DNA of 64,000 nucleotides from JAPUDQ01 sp964462335. Lineage in GTDB: Bacteria > Patescibacteriota > Saccharimonadia > Saccharimonadales > Saccharimonadaceae. The translations under genes and the position numbers were made by a program. The stretch lies in contig CAYWYG010000001.1 of the NCBI GenBank assembly GCA_964462335.1, positions 17,091 through 81,090 on the forward strand, in the 5' to 3' direction. The notes beneath the pieces are model-generated. The model was not told the origin of the DNA, did no database searches, and was given only the letters and a program-made list of their open reading frames with translations. Below are positions 23,694-32,367 of this stretch, piece after piece (positions within the stretch are counted from its first letter, which is position 1; each line of letters opens with the position of its first letter).

Positions 23694-25154
23694 ATGAACG
23701 GCTCCGTCATCCGCGAGATTCTATTGTATCGCTACCGCTATGTTGCCGGTTTGTTCGTCTTTGCGATCGTGCTTGTCGGTTTACTAACCGTCCGCACAGA
23801 TCTTGCGCCGACAGGCCTCACCGCACTTGATATGAATAGTGCGCTGAGAAGCGCGACGTTTAAGTTTTCACAACCGCTCGCACAATCGACAGTTGACCTC
23901 CCGTACTTGTTGCTCCAGAAATTGTCACTTCATTTTCTCGGCATCACCGATTTCGCAATAAAACTTCCGTCGATTATCCTTGCTATCGCAACTGGATTTG
24001 CCTTTATGATGATGGTTCGTCGCTGGTTTCGGCTCAATGTCGCGCTGGTCACAAGCCTCATTCTCATCACCTCATCAGCGTTTCTTACGTTGGGGCGTAG
24101 CGGCCACGGAGAGATTATGACAAGCTTTTGGCTATCATTGTTTTTACTCGCTGCAACCAATATTGTCCACCCGGAGGGCAAGACACGTGTATGGTTCTGG
24201 GTCGCGTTTCTTATGCTACCGCTCAGCCTGTACACCCCGATGATGGTTTACCCGATTATTGCGATTACGATTGCTGGTGTACTACACCCCCATGTTCGAT
24301 TCACGTTGGCGCATGTCACACATTGGCAGTATGCTATCGCGATAGCTTTTTTCCTTGTTGCGCTCGCGCCATTGATCTTGATGACAACGCTGCACCCAAA
24401 AACCGGTTTTGAATTACTGGGTTTGCCCGATCATACACCTAGCGGTGCCGAGCTGCTTATCAACGCAAAAATAGTGATAAAATCGTTTTTCAACCTAGGA
24501 AATGCAGTCGTCGGTACTGTACCGCAGCCTGTTTTCGGTGCAGCATCATTTATCATTATCATCCTCGGGTTTCTACAAACTATCCGCGATTGGTATTCGG
24601 CTCGCTCCTACATGCTCCTCATTTGGTCGATCATGTTTATACCGCTCGCACTATTCAACCCGGATAAACTACTCATTTGTCTGGTGCCCGCATACCTTTA
24701 CCTTGCAATAGGTGTCGAGACACTTATTCGTGAGTGGTATCGTTTATTCCCGTTCAACCCATACGCGCGGCTAGCAGGTGTATTTCCGCTGGTAGCACTA
24801 CTGGGTGGCATCATGACGAGTAATGCAGCGCAGTACTTCTATGGTCATTTTTACGGTACGCCTATTGTCGCCTATAAGGAACAGTTGACCGCGAGCCGTC
24901 GCATCCTCGATCGACCTGAGTACAAAAACGCGATTATGACGATCGTTGCAAAACCTGACGAACAGTCATTTTATGATCTCCTACGACGCGATTATCCCCG
25001 TACAAATATCGCCACCAGTCAGACTGGCAAGGTGACACGGCCGACGATCGTGCATGATACCGCCCAGGTATCGGATATCGGCTTTCCGTCACAAATTGTG
25101 ACGTCATACAAAACCAGTCGAGATCACGTGATCCTTCGCCTCTACAAACCTTGA
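23694..25154 (+). CDS. GT39/ArnT-like membrane glycosyltransferase
   Basis: A 486-aa polytopic membrane protein with about ten or more hydrophobic helices. The first loop contains DMNSALRSATFKFSQPLAQST, and the pattern of the next segments (LGITDFAIKLPSIILAIATG, LGRSGHGEIMTSFW) is that of dolichyl-phosphate-mannose-type transferases. Such enzymes move a sugar from a polyprenyl-phosphate carrier to protein or lipid outside the membrane. A TATAAT (23678-23683) 10 nt before the ATG suggests a near-leaderless mRNA. The substrate is unknown. Confidence 0.75.
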   Translation: MNGSVIREILLYRYRYVAGLFVFAIVLVGLLTVRTDLAPTGLTALDMNSALRSATFKFSQPLAQSTVDLPYLLLQKLSLHFLGITDFAIKLPSIILAIATGFAFMMMVRRWFRLNVALVTSLILITSSAFLTLGRSGHGEIMTSFWLSLFLLAATNIVHPEGKTRVWFWVAFLMLPLSLYTPMMVYPIIAITIAGVLHPHVRFTLAHVTHWQYAIAIAFFLVALAPLILMTTLHPKTGFELLGLPDHTPSGAELLINAKIVIKSFFNLGNAVVGTVPQPVFGAASFIIIILGFLQTIRDWYSARSYMLLIWSIMFIPLALFNPDKLLICLVPAYLYLAIGVETLIREWYRLFPFNPYARLAGVFPLVALLGGIMTSNAAQYFYGHFYGTPIVAYKEQLTASRRILDRPEYKNAIMTIVAKPDEQSFYDLLRRDYPRTNIATSQTGKVTRPTIVHDTAQVSDIGFPSQIVTSYKTSRDHVILRLYKP

Positions 25155-25199
25155 CCTGATATACTAGATAGATCGAGAACCTAACAATGGGAGATACAT

Positions 25200-25487
25200 A
25201 TGCTTGACCAAGCAAAGATGATCATGCAGCTCAAAAAAGCGCAAAAAGAACTGACCAAGATGGAAGCCGAGGGCTCAGCAGGTGATGGTGCCGTCATAGT
25301 GACCGTGACGGGTGAGATGAAGGTCAAAAAAGTCACGATCGATCCTGAATATGTCGATCTCGACGATATTCAGGTGCTCGAACGCTGGGTCGAACAAGCG
25401 ACTCGTGAAGCCATGAGCAAAGCGCAGGAGATGGCCGCCGAGAAGATGAAACCACTGATGGGCGGACTGGGGAACTTAGGTTTATAA
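25200..25487 (+). CDS. YbaB/EbfC family nucleoid-associated protein
   Basis: 95 aa. QAKMIMQLKKAQKELTKMEAEG and the central VTVTGEMKVKKVTIDPEYVDLDD are characteristic, and the C-terminus ends MGGLGNLGL. It is a small dimeric DNA-binding protein, usually encoded just before recR, as here, except that an S23 gene has been inserted between the two. Confidence 0.92.
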   Translation: MLDQAKMIMQLKKAQKELTKMEAEGSAGDGAVIVTVTGEMKVKKVTIDPEYVDLDDIQVLERWVEQATREAMSKAQEMAAEKMKPLMGGLGNLGL

Positions 25488-25505
25488 GTTTCCCAGACAG
25501 TAATC

Positions 25506-25918
25506 AGTTTACAGTTTACAATTATCAAGTATGGCCGAGAACTATCAATTAGAAGAGAGAACATTGCGATTTAGCGCTAGAATTATCAGGCATTGTTCAA
25601 AGTTACAACAGCCTATACTGATAGATATTATCAAACAAGTGGTTCGATCGGCGACGAGTATTGGCGCGAATTATACCGAAGCCAATAACGCTGCATCAAA
25701 AACTGACTTCAGGGCAAAAATTTTTATTGCCAAAAAAGAAGCTGCTGAAACTAAGTACTGGCTCTCATTGCTAAGTGAGCTAGGTGACACATCTGACGAA
25801 CTCAAAATATTACGACAAGAGTCACAAGAAATATTGATGATATTGCAAAAAATTATCACGACGCTTAGGAATGGTAAATGAAAACTGAAAACTGCGAACG
25901 TAATGTAAACTGTAAACT
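25506..25918. mobile_element. IVS-like element: S23 gene with 15-bp complementary ends
   Basis: A 15-bp perfect inverted repeat, AGTTTACAGTTTACA (25506-25520) and TGTAAACTGTAAACT (25904-25918), brackets the four-helix-bundle gene at 25531-25881 within the ybaB-recR intergenic region. Further GTAAACTGTGAACTA words extend to ~25937. The layout copies the intervening sequences of split 23S rRNAs (an ORF in a stem with complementary ends), but it lies between protein genes. That it moves is inferred. Confidence 0.55.
25531..25881 (+). CDS. S23 (23S rRNA intervening-sequence-type) four-helix bundle protein
   Basis: 116 aa with the family pattern: LRFSARIIRHC, then IKQVVRSATSIGANYTEANN (usually QLxRSAxSIxxNIAEG) and AKKEAAETKYWLSLL. 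Members form homopentameric helical bundles. They are encoded inside 23S rRNA intervening sequences, and relatives are the Avd accessory proteins of diversity-generating retroelements. No reverse transcriptase is present here. The function of stand-alone copies is unknown. The gene lies between ybaB and recR, inside complementary word arrays; a second copy is in the atp operon. Confidence 0.85.
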   Translation: MAENYQLEERTLRFSARIIRHCSKLQQPILIDIIKQVVRSATSIGANYTEANNAASKTDFRAKIFIAKKEAAETKYWLSLLSELGDTSDELKILRQESQEILMILQKIITTLRNGK

Positions 25919-25941
25919 ACGTAAACTGTGAACTAGCCTAT

Positions 25942-26547
25942 ATGTTACCAAAAGCACTGCAAGATCTCATCGATGCGCTCGGCATGTTGCCGGGTGTGGG
26001 GCCGCGCACGGCGGAACGCTATGCGTATTATTTGCTCAAGACAAACGACCATAACCGTGCCAAGCTAAGTGGATCAGTGGCGGAAATCGCCGACGGGGTG
26101 AAATTATGCCCCGTGACCTACGCGCTGATCGACGCCGACGAGTCAACATCGCCGCTCTACAGCGACCCCGATCGCAATCGCAAGCTCATCGCCGTCGTCG
26201 AGGAACCGCTCGATGTCATCGCCCTCGAAAAAACGGGGCTATTTAAGGGCACCTACCACGTCCTCGGCGGCGCGATCAGTCCGATCGATGGTATCGGCCC
26301 GGATCAGCTGCATATACCTGAACTGATCGAGCGGCTCAAAAAAGATGAGGTCGAAGAGATTATCCTCGCCACCAACGCCAGCGTCGAAGGTGAATCAACC
26401 GCTATCTACATCCAAAAGTTCATCGATGAAGCGGACGTGAGCGTCAAGATAACCCGCCTTGCTCGCGGCATCCCCGTCGGCGTCGACCTAGAATATGCCG
26501 ACCAAATCACCCTATCTCATGCCCTCGAAGGCAGGCAGGCCTTGTAG
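25942..26547 (+). CDS. recR: Recombination protein RecR (zinc finger degenerate)
   Basis: 201 aa, full length. The helix-hairpin-helix is LGMLPGVGPRTAERYAYYLL. The Toprim domain has IAVVEEPLDVIALEKTG and GTYHVLGGAISPIDGIGPDQ, and the C-terminus has LARGIPVGVDLEYADQITLS. The Cys4 zinc finger between them keeps only one cysteine (KLCPVTYALIDADESTSPLY), so three of the four ligands are lost. RecR works with RecO and RecF in gap repair. The reading frame is intact and the core conserved, so this is a functional zinc-free variant rather than a pseudogene. Confidence 0.92.
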   Translation: MLPKALQDLIDALGMLPGVGPRTAERYAYYLLKTNDHNRAKLSGSVAEIADGVKLCPVTYALIDADESTSPLYSDPDRNRKLIAVVEEPLDVIALEKTGLFKGTYHVLGGAISPIDGIGPDQLHIPELIERLKKDEVEEIILATNASVEGESTAIYIQKFIDEADVSVKITRLARGIPVGVDLEYADQITLSHALEGRQAL

Positions 26548-26587
26548 CTTACCACTTACCACCTAAAACCATGCTACAATTGATCTG

Positions 26588-27589
26588 ATGTACGACCATG
26601 TTAAACAACTCATCGATGATGCAAAGCGCATCGTCGTCATTCAGCCGGAAAATCCCGATGCGGATAGTTTAGGGTCTGCAATCGCGCTCGAAGAGATACT
26701 CAGTGATATACCTGGCACATCTGTGAACTTATTTTGTGCGATCGATATGCCCAAATACCTGCACTATATCGATGGCTGGGCACGGGTCGACAAAGAGTGG
26801 ACGGGGCAGTATGACCTCGCAATCATCGTTGATACTTCAGCCGAAGCACTTTTAGTAAAGGCGCTCGAGACGCCCGGACTGCGGCATTTTTGCGAGACAC
26901 ACCCCGTACTTGTCATCGATCACCATGTCGAGGGCGACGAAGGCGGCAACGATCTGCCATTTACCCATGAACTCGTGCTCGACGACTCGGCTGCCGCAAC
27001 GAGCGAATTACTCTACGATATGGCCATGCAACTAGGCTGGTCCGTCAACCAGTCGGCCGCCGAGGCAATGATGGCATCGATACTGGGCGACACGCTCGGC
27101 CTCAGTACACAGAGTGTGACCGAGCGTACTATTACAACTATCGCCTCACTCATGAAACTCGGTGCTCACCCCGCAACCATCGAACAGAAGCGCCGTGAGT
27201 ACATGAAAAAACCCGCCGATATCTTGACGTACAAAGGTGAGCTCATCCAGCGTATCGAATATCACTGCGATGGCCGTCTTGCGACCGTGCATATTCCATG
27301 GGAAGATATCGAGGCTTATTCTGACCGCTACAACCCAAGCGTCCTCGTACTCGATGAGATGCGCCTCGTCGAGGGTGTCGACGTTGCCATCGCCATCAAG
27401 ACGTATCCCGACGGTAAACTCACCGGCAAAATCCGCGCCAACCTGCCTATCTGCGACCAGGTCGCCGGCTATTTCGGCGGCGGCGGCCATGCCTACAGCG
27501 CCGGCTACAAGATATACGAAGACTACGACAAAGCCCTGTCTGAGCTCATCGCCGCTGTCGATAAAATCCTCAGCGAGCACCCATCATGA
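26588..27589 (+). CDS. DHH/DHHA1 phosphoesterase (NrnA-like)
   Basis: 333 aa. The N-terminal DHH domain has NPDADSLGSAIAL, IIVDTS and the DHH motif in VLVIDHHVEGDEGG. The C-terminal DHHA1 domain has the glycine loop YFGGGGHAYSAGYKIY. The family contains nano-RNA and pApA phosphatases and c-di-AMP phosphodiesterases; no membrane or GGDEF part is present. TACAAT (26575-26580) 7 nt before the ATG marks a leaderless start. The last 4 nt overlap the cysS start. Confidence 0.88.
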   Translation: MYDHVKQLIDDAKRIVVIQPENPDADSLGSAIALEEILSDIPGTSVNLFCAIDMPKYLHYIDGWARVDKEWTGQYDLAIIVDTSAEALLVKALETPGLRHFCETHPVLVIDHHVEGDEGGNDLPFTHELVLDDSAAATSELLYDMAMQLGWSVNQSAAEAMMASILGDTLGLSTQSVTERTITTIASLMKLGAHPATIEQKRREYMKKPADILTYKGELIQRIEYHCDGRLATVHIPWEDIEAYSDRYNPSVLVLDEMRLVEGVDVAIAIKTYPDGKLTGKIRANLPICDQVAGYFGGGGHAYSAGYKIYEDYDKALSELIAAVDKILSEHPS

Positions 27590-29010
27590 AACTTCACAAT
27601 ACCATGTCGGGGCACATCGATGAGCTACGACCATTGAATGACGGGATGGTGACACTCTACACCTGCGGCCTGACTGTCTATGGTCAACCGCACATCGGCA
27701 ACTGGATAGGCTATATCTACTGGGACGTGCTTGTACGAACGCTCCGAGCAGACGGATACCGCGTTGTGCGGACGCAAAATATTACCGACGTCGGACACCT
27801 CGTAAGCGACGACGACAGCGGGGAAGACAAGATGGAAAAAGGCGCCCGCGCCGAAGGCCTGACCGCCTGGGACGTCGCCGCCAAATTCACCGCCATTGCC
27901 GAACAAGAAAGCCATTCCCTCGGGCTCATTGCGCCTGACCACTTAGTCACTGCGACAAGTTGTATCGATGAGCAGATTGCATTTGCGAAGGAACTCGACA
28001 CCCGTGGCTACCTGTACCGCACCGACGACGGCATGTATTTTGATACTAGCAAGCTCTCTGATTATGGCAAGCTCGCACGACTCGACATAGACGGCCTTCA
28101 GGCTGGCGCGCGTGTCGATATGGCGGGGAAAAGGAACCCAACTGATTTTGCCGTCTGGAAGTTTAGTCCTCCTGATACGCAGCGCGACATGGAGTGGGAT
28201 AGTCCATGGGGCAAAGGGTTTCCTGGTTGGCACCTCGAATGCTCAGTGATTGCTCGCACCACCCTCGGCGACCGTATCGATATCCACGCGGGCGGCATCG
28301 ACCACATCCCCGTACATCACACAAACGAGATCGCTCAGACCGAGAGCCTGACAGGTCAGCCCTTTGCCACCATATGGATACACAACAACCACCTCAAAGT
28401 CGACGGGCAAAAAATGGCCAAATCGCTCGGCAATATCTATACGCTCGCCGACCTCTCGGCACGCGGCTACGAGACCAGTGATTTTCGTATGTTTGCACTC
28501 GGGAAGCACTACCAGACAGAGGGAAACTTCACCTGGGATAATCTTGCCGCCGCGCACAACCGCCTGCAACGCTGGCGTGATATGGCTGCATTGCGCTGGC
28601 AAACACATGACACCCTCGCCGATGACGATGCGAAAGACACCCGGCACGATGTCAACGCCGTCTTACTCGCTGCGCCGCACGCCGCGCAAGAAGCACTCAC
28701 CAACGATCTCGATACACCGGGCGCACTGATCACTATCGAACGCGCCTTTGACGAGATCGATCTCTCACCGATCAACACGCTGCAACATGACGCACTCGCG
28801 CAGCTGGTTACATGGATCGATGATATACTCGGGCTCAACCTAGCTGCGTCGACACCCGATATCACTGACGAGCAAAAACGTCTCATCATCGAACGACGGC
28901 GAGCACGTGACGAAAAGGATTGGACGCGTTCTGACGCACTGCGCGACGAGCTAGCCAGTCAGGGTGTTGTCATCCGCGACACACCGTCGCGTACCATATG
29001 GAGCCGCTAG
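27586..29010 (+). CDS. cysS: Cysteinyl-tRNA synthetase
   Basis: 474 aa class-I synthetase. The HIGH-like motif is QPHIGNWIGYIYWDVLVR, KMSKS reads KMAKSLGN, and zinc-site residues are seen in LYTCGLTVYG, WHLECSVIA and HHTNEIAQTES. The anticodon-binding end has IERRRARDEKDWTRSDALRDEL. It charges tRNA-Cys. It is cotranslated with the DHH gene by an ATGA overlap and ends tail to tail with the AI-2E gene, sharing 4 bp. Confidence 0.95.
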   Translation: MKLHNTMSGHIDELRPLNDGMVTLYTCGLTVYGQPHIGNWIGYIYWDVLVRTLRADGYRVVRTQNITDVGHLVSDDDSGEDKMEKGARAEGLTAWDVAAKFTAIAEQESHSLGLIAPDHLVTATSCIDEQIAFAKELDTRGYLYRTDDGMYFDTSKLSDYGKLARLDIDGLQAGARVDMAGKRNPTDFAVWKFSPPDTQRDMEWDSPWGKGFPGWHLECSVIARTTLGDRIDIHAGGIDHIPVHHTNEIAQTESLTGQPFATIWIHNNHLKVDGQKMAKSLGNIYTLADLSARGYETSDFRMFALGKHYQTEGNFTWDNLAAAHNRLQRWRDMAALRWQTHDTLADDDAKDTRHDVNAVLLAAPHAAQEALTNDLDTPGALITIERAFDEIDLSPINTLQHDALAQLVTWIDDILGLNLAASTPDITDEQKRLIIERRRARDEKDWTRSDALRDELASQGVVIRDTPSRTIWSR

Positions 29011-30137
29011 CTTTTCAGTTTTGTCACTAGCTTTTCGACAGGATTTTTCGAAGATTTTTCTTCGCGTTCGATTTCTGCATGACGGAGATAGTCAACCATC
29101 AGTACACGAATACACCCAGCAACGGGGATCGATATGATGGCGCCCAAAAAACCAAACAGCGACACACCGATAAGAATCGCGATCAGGACTGATAGCGCTG
29201 ATAATTCAACTTTTTTTGACTGGATGGCTGGCGCGATCCAATTATTTTCAACCTGCTGATAGACAAAGAAGTAGATCGCGAAGACGATCGCAGCCGATGA
29301 ATTATTGAGCAACAACACCAAACCAACGATCACCGCACCGATCGTCGCCCCCACCATAGGGATAAGATCCATCAAAAAGATGATCGCGGCAAGCGGCAAC
29401 GCGAGATTGGCGGGCAAATCGAAAATGAAACTAAGCAGCAGCACAACAACAAGTGTCGCCGTCGCGGCAATCATCGCAACAGATATCTGCCCGTTGACAT
29501 AGCCGACCACGACCCTGTACATCTTCTGTACGACCGTGCGATGTCGCTCAAGCCGTTTGGGATCCTGATATAGACCCCAGAGCTTCTCCATCCATTCTGG
29601 GCCTTCGATCAGCATCAAAAATGCAAGCACGAGGATAATGACAAGTGTAACTGCACCGTTGAGAAACGATGTCGCACCATTGACGAGCAGTTTACCTATA
29701 TCATTGGCAACCGCCGCAGCTTGAGATTTTGCTTGCTCGATGCTTTTATCAAGCTGGTCTTGCAAACCATATTGCGTGACGAAATCCGCAACTAGGTGTT
29801 GCTGCTGGCTGATATCATCGATGATTTGAGGCACGGTATCGGCAAACTTCGATGATTGCTCGACGACAGGAGGGACAACCAAAACAAGCAGAAGCCCAAG
29901 CAATGTGACGACAAGAAAGTATGCGAGGGCAGTTGCCCCTACACGAGACCTACCCGGCAAGCGCCGCGCTATGGCACTCACCGGAGGATTGAGCGCCAGA
30001 GCAAAAAACAACGCGATACCTACTATCGTCAAAGGTTGCTGAGCCTGAATAAAAAGATAAATAGACGCGACAAATGTCAATATAACCAACCCGAGGCGCA
30101 CAAATGTCTTCGTATCTACATCGACTCGCACTTTCAT
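29007..30137 (-). CDS. AI-2E family transporter (PerM-like)
   Basis: A 376-aa membrane protein with seven to eight helices. The family pattern is visible in FFALALNPPVSAIARRLPGRSRVGA, LVVVPPVVEQSSKFADTVPQI, and the late YQQVENNWIAPAIQSKKVELS with GFLGAIISIPVAGCIRVLMVDY. The long extracytoplasmic helix pair (QQHLVADFVTQYGLQDQLD) is typical. Some members export autoinducer-2 or act as sodium/proton antiporters; the role here is open. The C-terminus is basic and soluble. Confidence 0.85.
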   Translation of the reverse strand: MKVRVDVDTKTFVRLGLVILTFVASIYLFIQAQQPLTIVGIALFFALALNPPVSAIARRLPGRSRVGATALAYFLVVTLLGLLLVLVVPPVVEQSSKFADTVPQIIDDISQQQHLVADFVTQYGLQDQLDKSIEQAKSQAAAVANDIGKLLVNGATSFLNGAVTLVIILVLAFLMLIEGPEWMEKLWGLYQDPKRLERHRTVVQKMYRVVVGYVNGQISVAMIAATATLVVVLLLSFIFDLPANLALPLAAIIFLMDLIPMVGATIGAVIVGLVLLLNNSSAAIVFAIYFFVYQQVENNWIAPAIQSKKVELSALSVLIAILIGVSLFGFLGAIISIPVAGCIRVLMVDYLRHAEIEREEKSSKNPVEKLVTKLKS

Positions 30138-30208
30138 AGTTCTAAGTATGCATGAGACTCATGATGAACGCAATATCCGGTTGCCATATGCACGCTTCCT
30201 GTGCTTAG

Positions 30209-30967
30209 ATGAGTACTATGAAAAGAGGCATAAACAATATCGTTGAGATACGTGATTTTGTCATGCAGTTCGATAAGACTGTTGTCATCGATACGTTAAG
30301 TTTTGACGTGAGGCGTGGTGAAACATTTGGGCTTCTCGGTAGTAACGGCAGTGGGAAGACGACAACTATTCGCGCACTACTTGGTATCTATCCGCCCACC
30401 GCCGGCACGCTACATATCGATGGGCAACCGTATCGTGTCGACGGCACGGTAAAGCTCGGCTATCTCCCTGAAGAACGGGGGCTCTACAAAAAAGAGAGGG
30501 TACTCGAGGTTATGACATATTTTGGCATGCTCAAGGGCTTGAGTAGACCGGAGGCAACGAGACAAAGCCGCGCATTTCTCGAACGAGTGAAGCTAGCCGA
30601 CAAAGCGACGATGCGACTCGAAAAACTTTCAGGCGGACAACAACAAAAGATACAACTTGGTATCACGATTCTTGGCGAACCGGAGCTCCTCATTCTTGAC
30701 GAGCCCACCAAGGGCTTTGATCCCGTCAACCGTCGGCTCCTAATGACGATCATCGAAGAGCATCAAGCAAAGGGCGCGACAGTGATCTTTGTTACCCATC
30801 AGATGGAAGAAGTCGAGCGTCTATGCGATCGGATCATTCTCCTCAAAGACGGAGTCGCAAAAGCATACGGCAGTGTACATGATGTAAAAAAACAGTGGGG
30901 TAATAAATCGCTCGATGATATATTTATCGAAATCTACGGCGATGAAAATGAGGAGGAACATGAATAA
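30209..30967 (+). CDS. ABC transporter ATP-binding protein (ABC-2 exporter type)
   Basis: 252 aa. Walker A is LLGSNGSGKTTTIRALLG, the signature is KLSGGQQQKIQL, and Walker B is LLILDEPTKGFDP. The H-loop is VIFVTHQMEEVERLCDR. It resembles NatA/DrrA-type exporter ATPases. An internal ATG three codons in is an alternative start. The stop overlaps the permease start by 8 nt, so the pair is coupled. The exported substrate is not readable from the sequence; sodium or drug export are the usual roles of this subfamily. Confidence 0.9.
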   Translation: MSTMKRGINNIVEIRDFVMQFDKTVVIDTLSFDVRRGETFGLLGSNGSGKTTTIRALLGIYPPTAGTLHIDGQPYRVDGTVKLGYLPEERGLYKKERVLEVMTYFGMLKGLSRPEATRQSRAFLERVKLADKATMRLEKLSGGQQQKIQLGITILGEPELLILDEPTKGFDPVNRRLLMTIIEEHQAKGATVIFVTHQMEEVERLCDRIILLKDGVAKAYGSVHDVKKQWGNKSLDDIFIEIYGDENEEEHE

Positions 30968-32177
30968 TTTTCATAACTTCGGAACTGTATTTCGTTTTGA
31001 AGTCATCCGAACGCTCAAGAAAAAAAGTTTTTGGCTCATGTCACTTTTATTTCCCGTGATGTTTGGTCTGATTGCAGGTATCATGTTCTTCTCAAATAAG
31101 ACGACCGAGGAAGCGATCAATGACGCACAGAAACAACAATTCTCATTTGGTGTTACCGATGCATCGGGAGTCATCCAGCCTGAAATTTTAGCGACCATGA
31201 ACGCCGAGCGAATCGCAAGCAAACAAGACGGTATCCAACGTGTCGCATCAGGTTCGATTGACGCGTATTTCTACTATCCGCCCGATCTGTCTCGCGACCG
31301 TGTCGAGATATTTGGTAAAGATGTCGGTCTGTTTGATAATGGCAGGTATCAGGGAGTTGCAAAGATGATACTCGATCAGTCTGCCACCCTGAATGTCGCC
31401 GGTAGTGTTCGATCTGTCCTGCAAAATACCGTCTCGTATCAGTCAACTGTCTACAGAAACGGCACCGTATATGACGGCATGAGGCAGTTGATCGCACCTG
31501 CGATATTTTTGGTTTTGTTTTATATTATGATCACAACATTTGGCAACCAAATGCTGACAAGTACTACCGAGGAAAAAGAAAATCGTGTCATAGAGGTCAT
31601 CCTCACCACGATCGAGGCACGCACACTGATCATCGGAAAAATCATATCGCTCATCATACTTGGCTTTATCCAGATGACTATCATCCTTACTCCGGTCATC
31701 ATCGGCTATAGTATCTTTCACGACAAGCTCTCTCTACCGTCTATTGATCTGTCGAGCATCCCACTTGATCCGACTCGTATCGGAATAGGTGCAGCAATAT
31801 TTGTCGCGAGCTTTTTGCTATTTACTGGTCTCCTGGTCACGGTTGGTGCTGCAGCGCCTACCGCCAAAGAAGCAGGGGGCTTTTTTGGCATCGTCATGGT
31901 GCTCATCTTTGGCCCGTTGTATGCCTCATCAATATTTGTCTCGTCTCCAGATACGATTTTCGTAAAAGTCTTGTCATTTTTCCCGCTCACGTCGCCAATA
32001 CCACTCATGTTGCGCAATGCGGTAGGTAACCTAAGTGTCATTGACGCATTGATTGCAATCGCGTTGATCATGCTCTTGGCGGTTATTGTGCTTTCGATCG
32101 CTGTCCGCGTCTTTCGCTATGGCGCACTTGAATACAACCGGCGACTCAGCCTCAAAGAAATTTTTCGCTCAAGATAA
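30960..32177 (+). CDS. ABC-2 type permease (NatB-like)
   Basis: 405 aa from an ATG with GAGGAGG upstream. One N-terminal helix (SFWLMSLLFPVMFGLIAGIMF) is followed by a large extracytoplasmic domain and five C-terminal helices. TTEEKENRVIEVILTTIEAR is the family hallmark that couples to the ATPase. It forms an exporter with the preceding protein. The topology matches NatB/YhaP-type permeases. Confidence 0.88.
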   Translation: MNNFHNFGTVFRFEVIRTLKKKSFWLMSLLFPVMFGLIAGIMFFSNKTTEEAINDAQKQQFSFGVTDASGVIQPEILATMNAERIASKQDGIQRVASGSIDAYFYYPPDLSRDRVEIFGKDVGLFDNGRYQGVAKMILDQSATLNVAGSVRSVLQNTVSYQSTVYRNGTVYDGMRQLIAPAIFLVLFYIMITTFGNQMLTSTTEEKENRVIEVILTTIEARTLIIGKIISLIILGFIQMTIILTPVIIGYSIFHDKLSLPSIDLSSIPLDPTRIGIGAAIFVASFLLFTGLLVTVGAAAPTAKEAGGFFGIVMVLIFGPLYASSIFVSSPDTIFVKVLSFFPLTSPIPLMLRNAVGNLSVIDALIAIALIMLLAVIVLSIAVRVFRYGALEYNRRLSLKEIFRSR

Positions 32178-32192
32178 CTCAAGATAAGTGAG

Positions 32193-32303
32193 CTATAGAC
32201 CGCTCGTCAGCGCCGCAAGGCAGAGAAGCGAGACCGATGCAAATGCCGCGAGTGCCAACGACAGCTTGGTTGGTTCAAATGTCGATTTTTTCTTTTTTAC
32301 CAT
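32193..32303 (-). CDS. Small membrane protein, 36 aa
   Basis: An unannotated-length ORF: a basic start (VKKKKSTFEPTK) followed by one hydrophobic helix (LSLALAAFASVSLLCLAALT). Minus-strand TATACT (32316-32311) is 7 nt before the ATG, with a TTTACA-like -35 sixteen nt further up. These are the same leaderless signals as many genes here. It overlaps no other gene and diverges from the FAD oxidase gene. The function is unknown. Confidence 0.5.
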   Translation of the reverse strand: MVKKKKSTFEPTKLSLALAAFASVSLLCLAALTSGL

Positions 32304-32367
32304 ATCACGTAGTATATCGTGCTTTTGGTTATTGTAAAAGACTACGCGAAGGCGCATTATAGAATAT

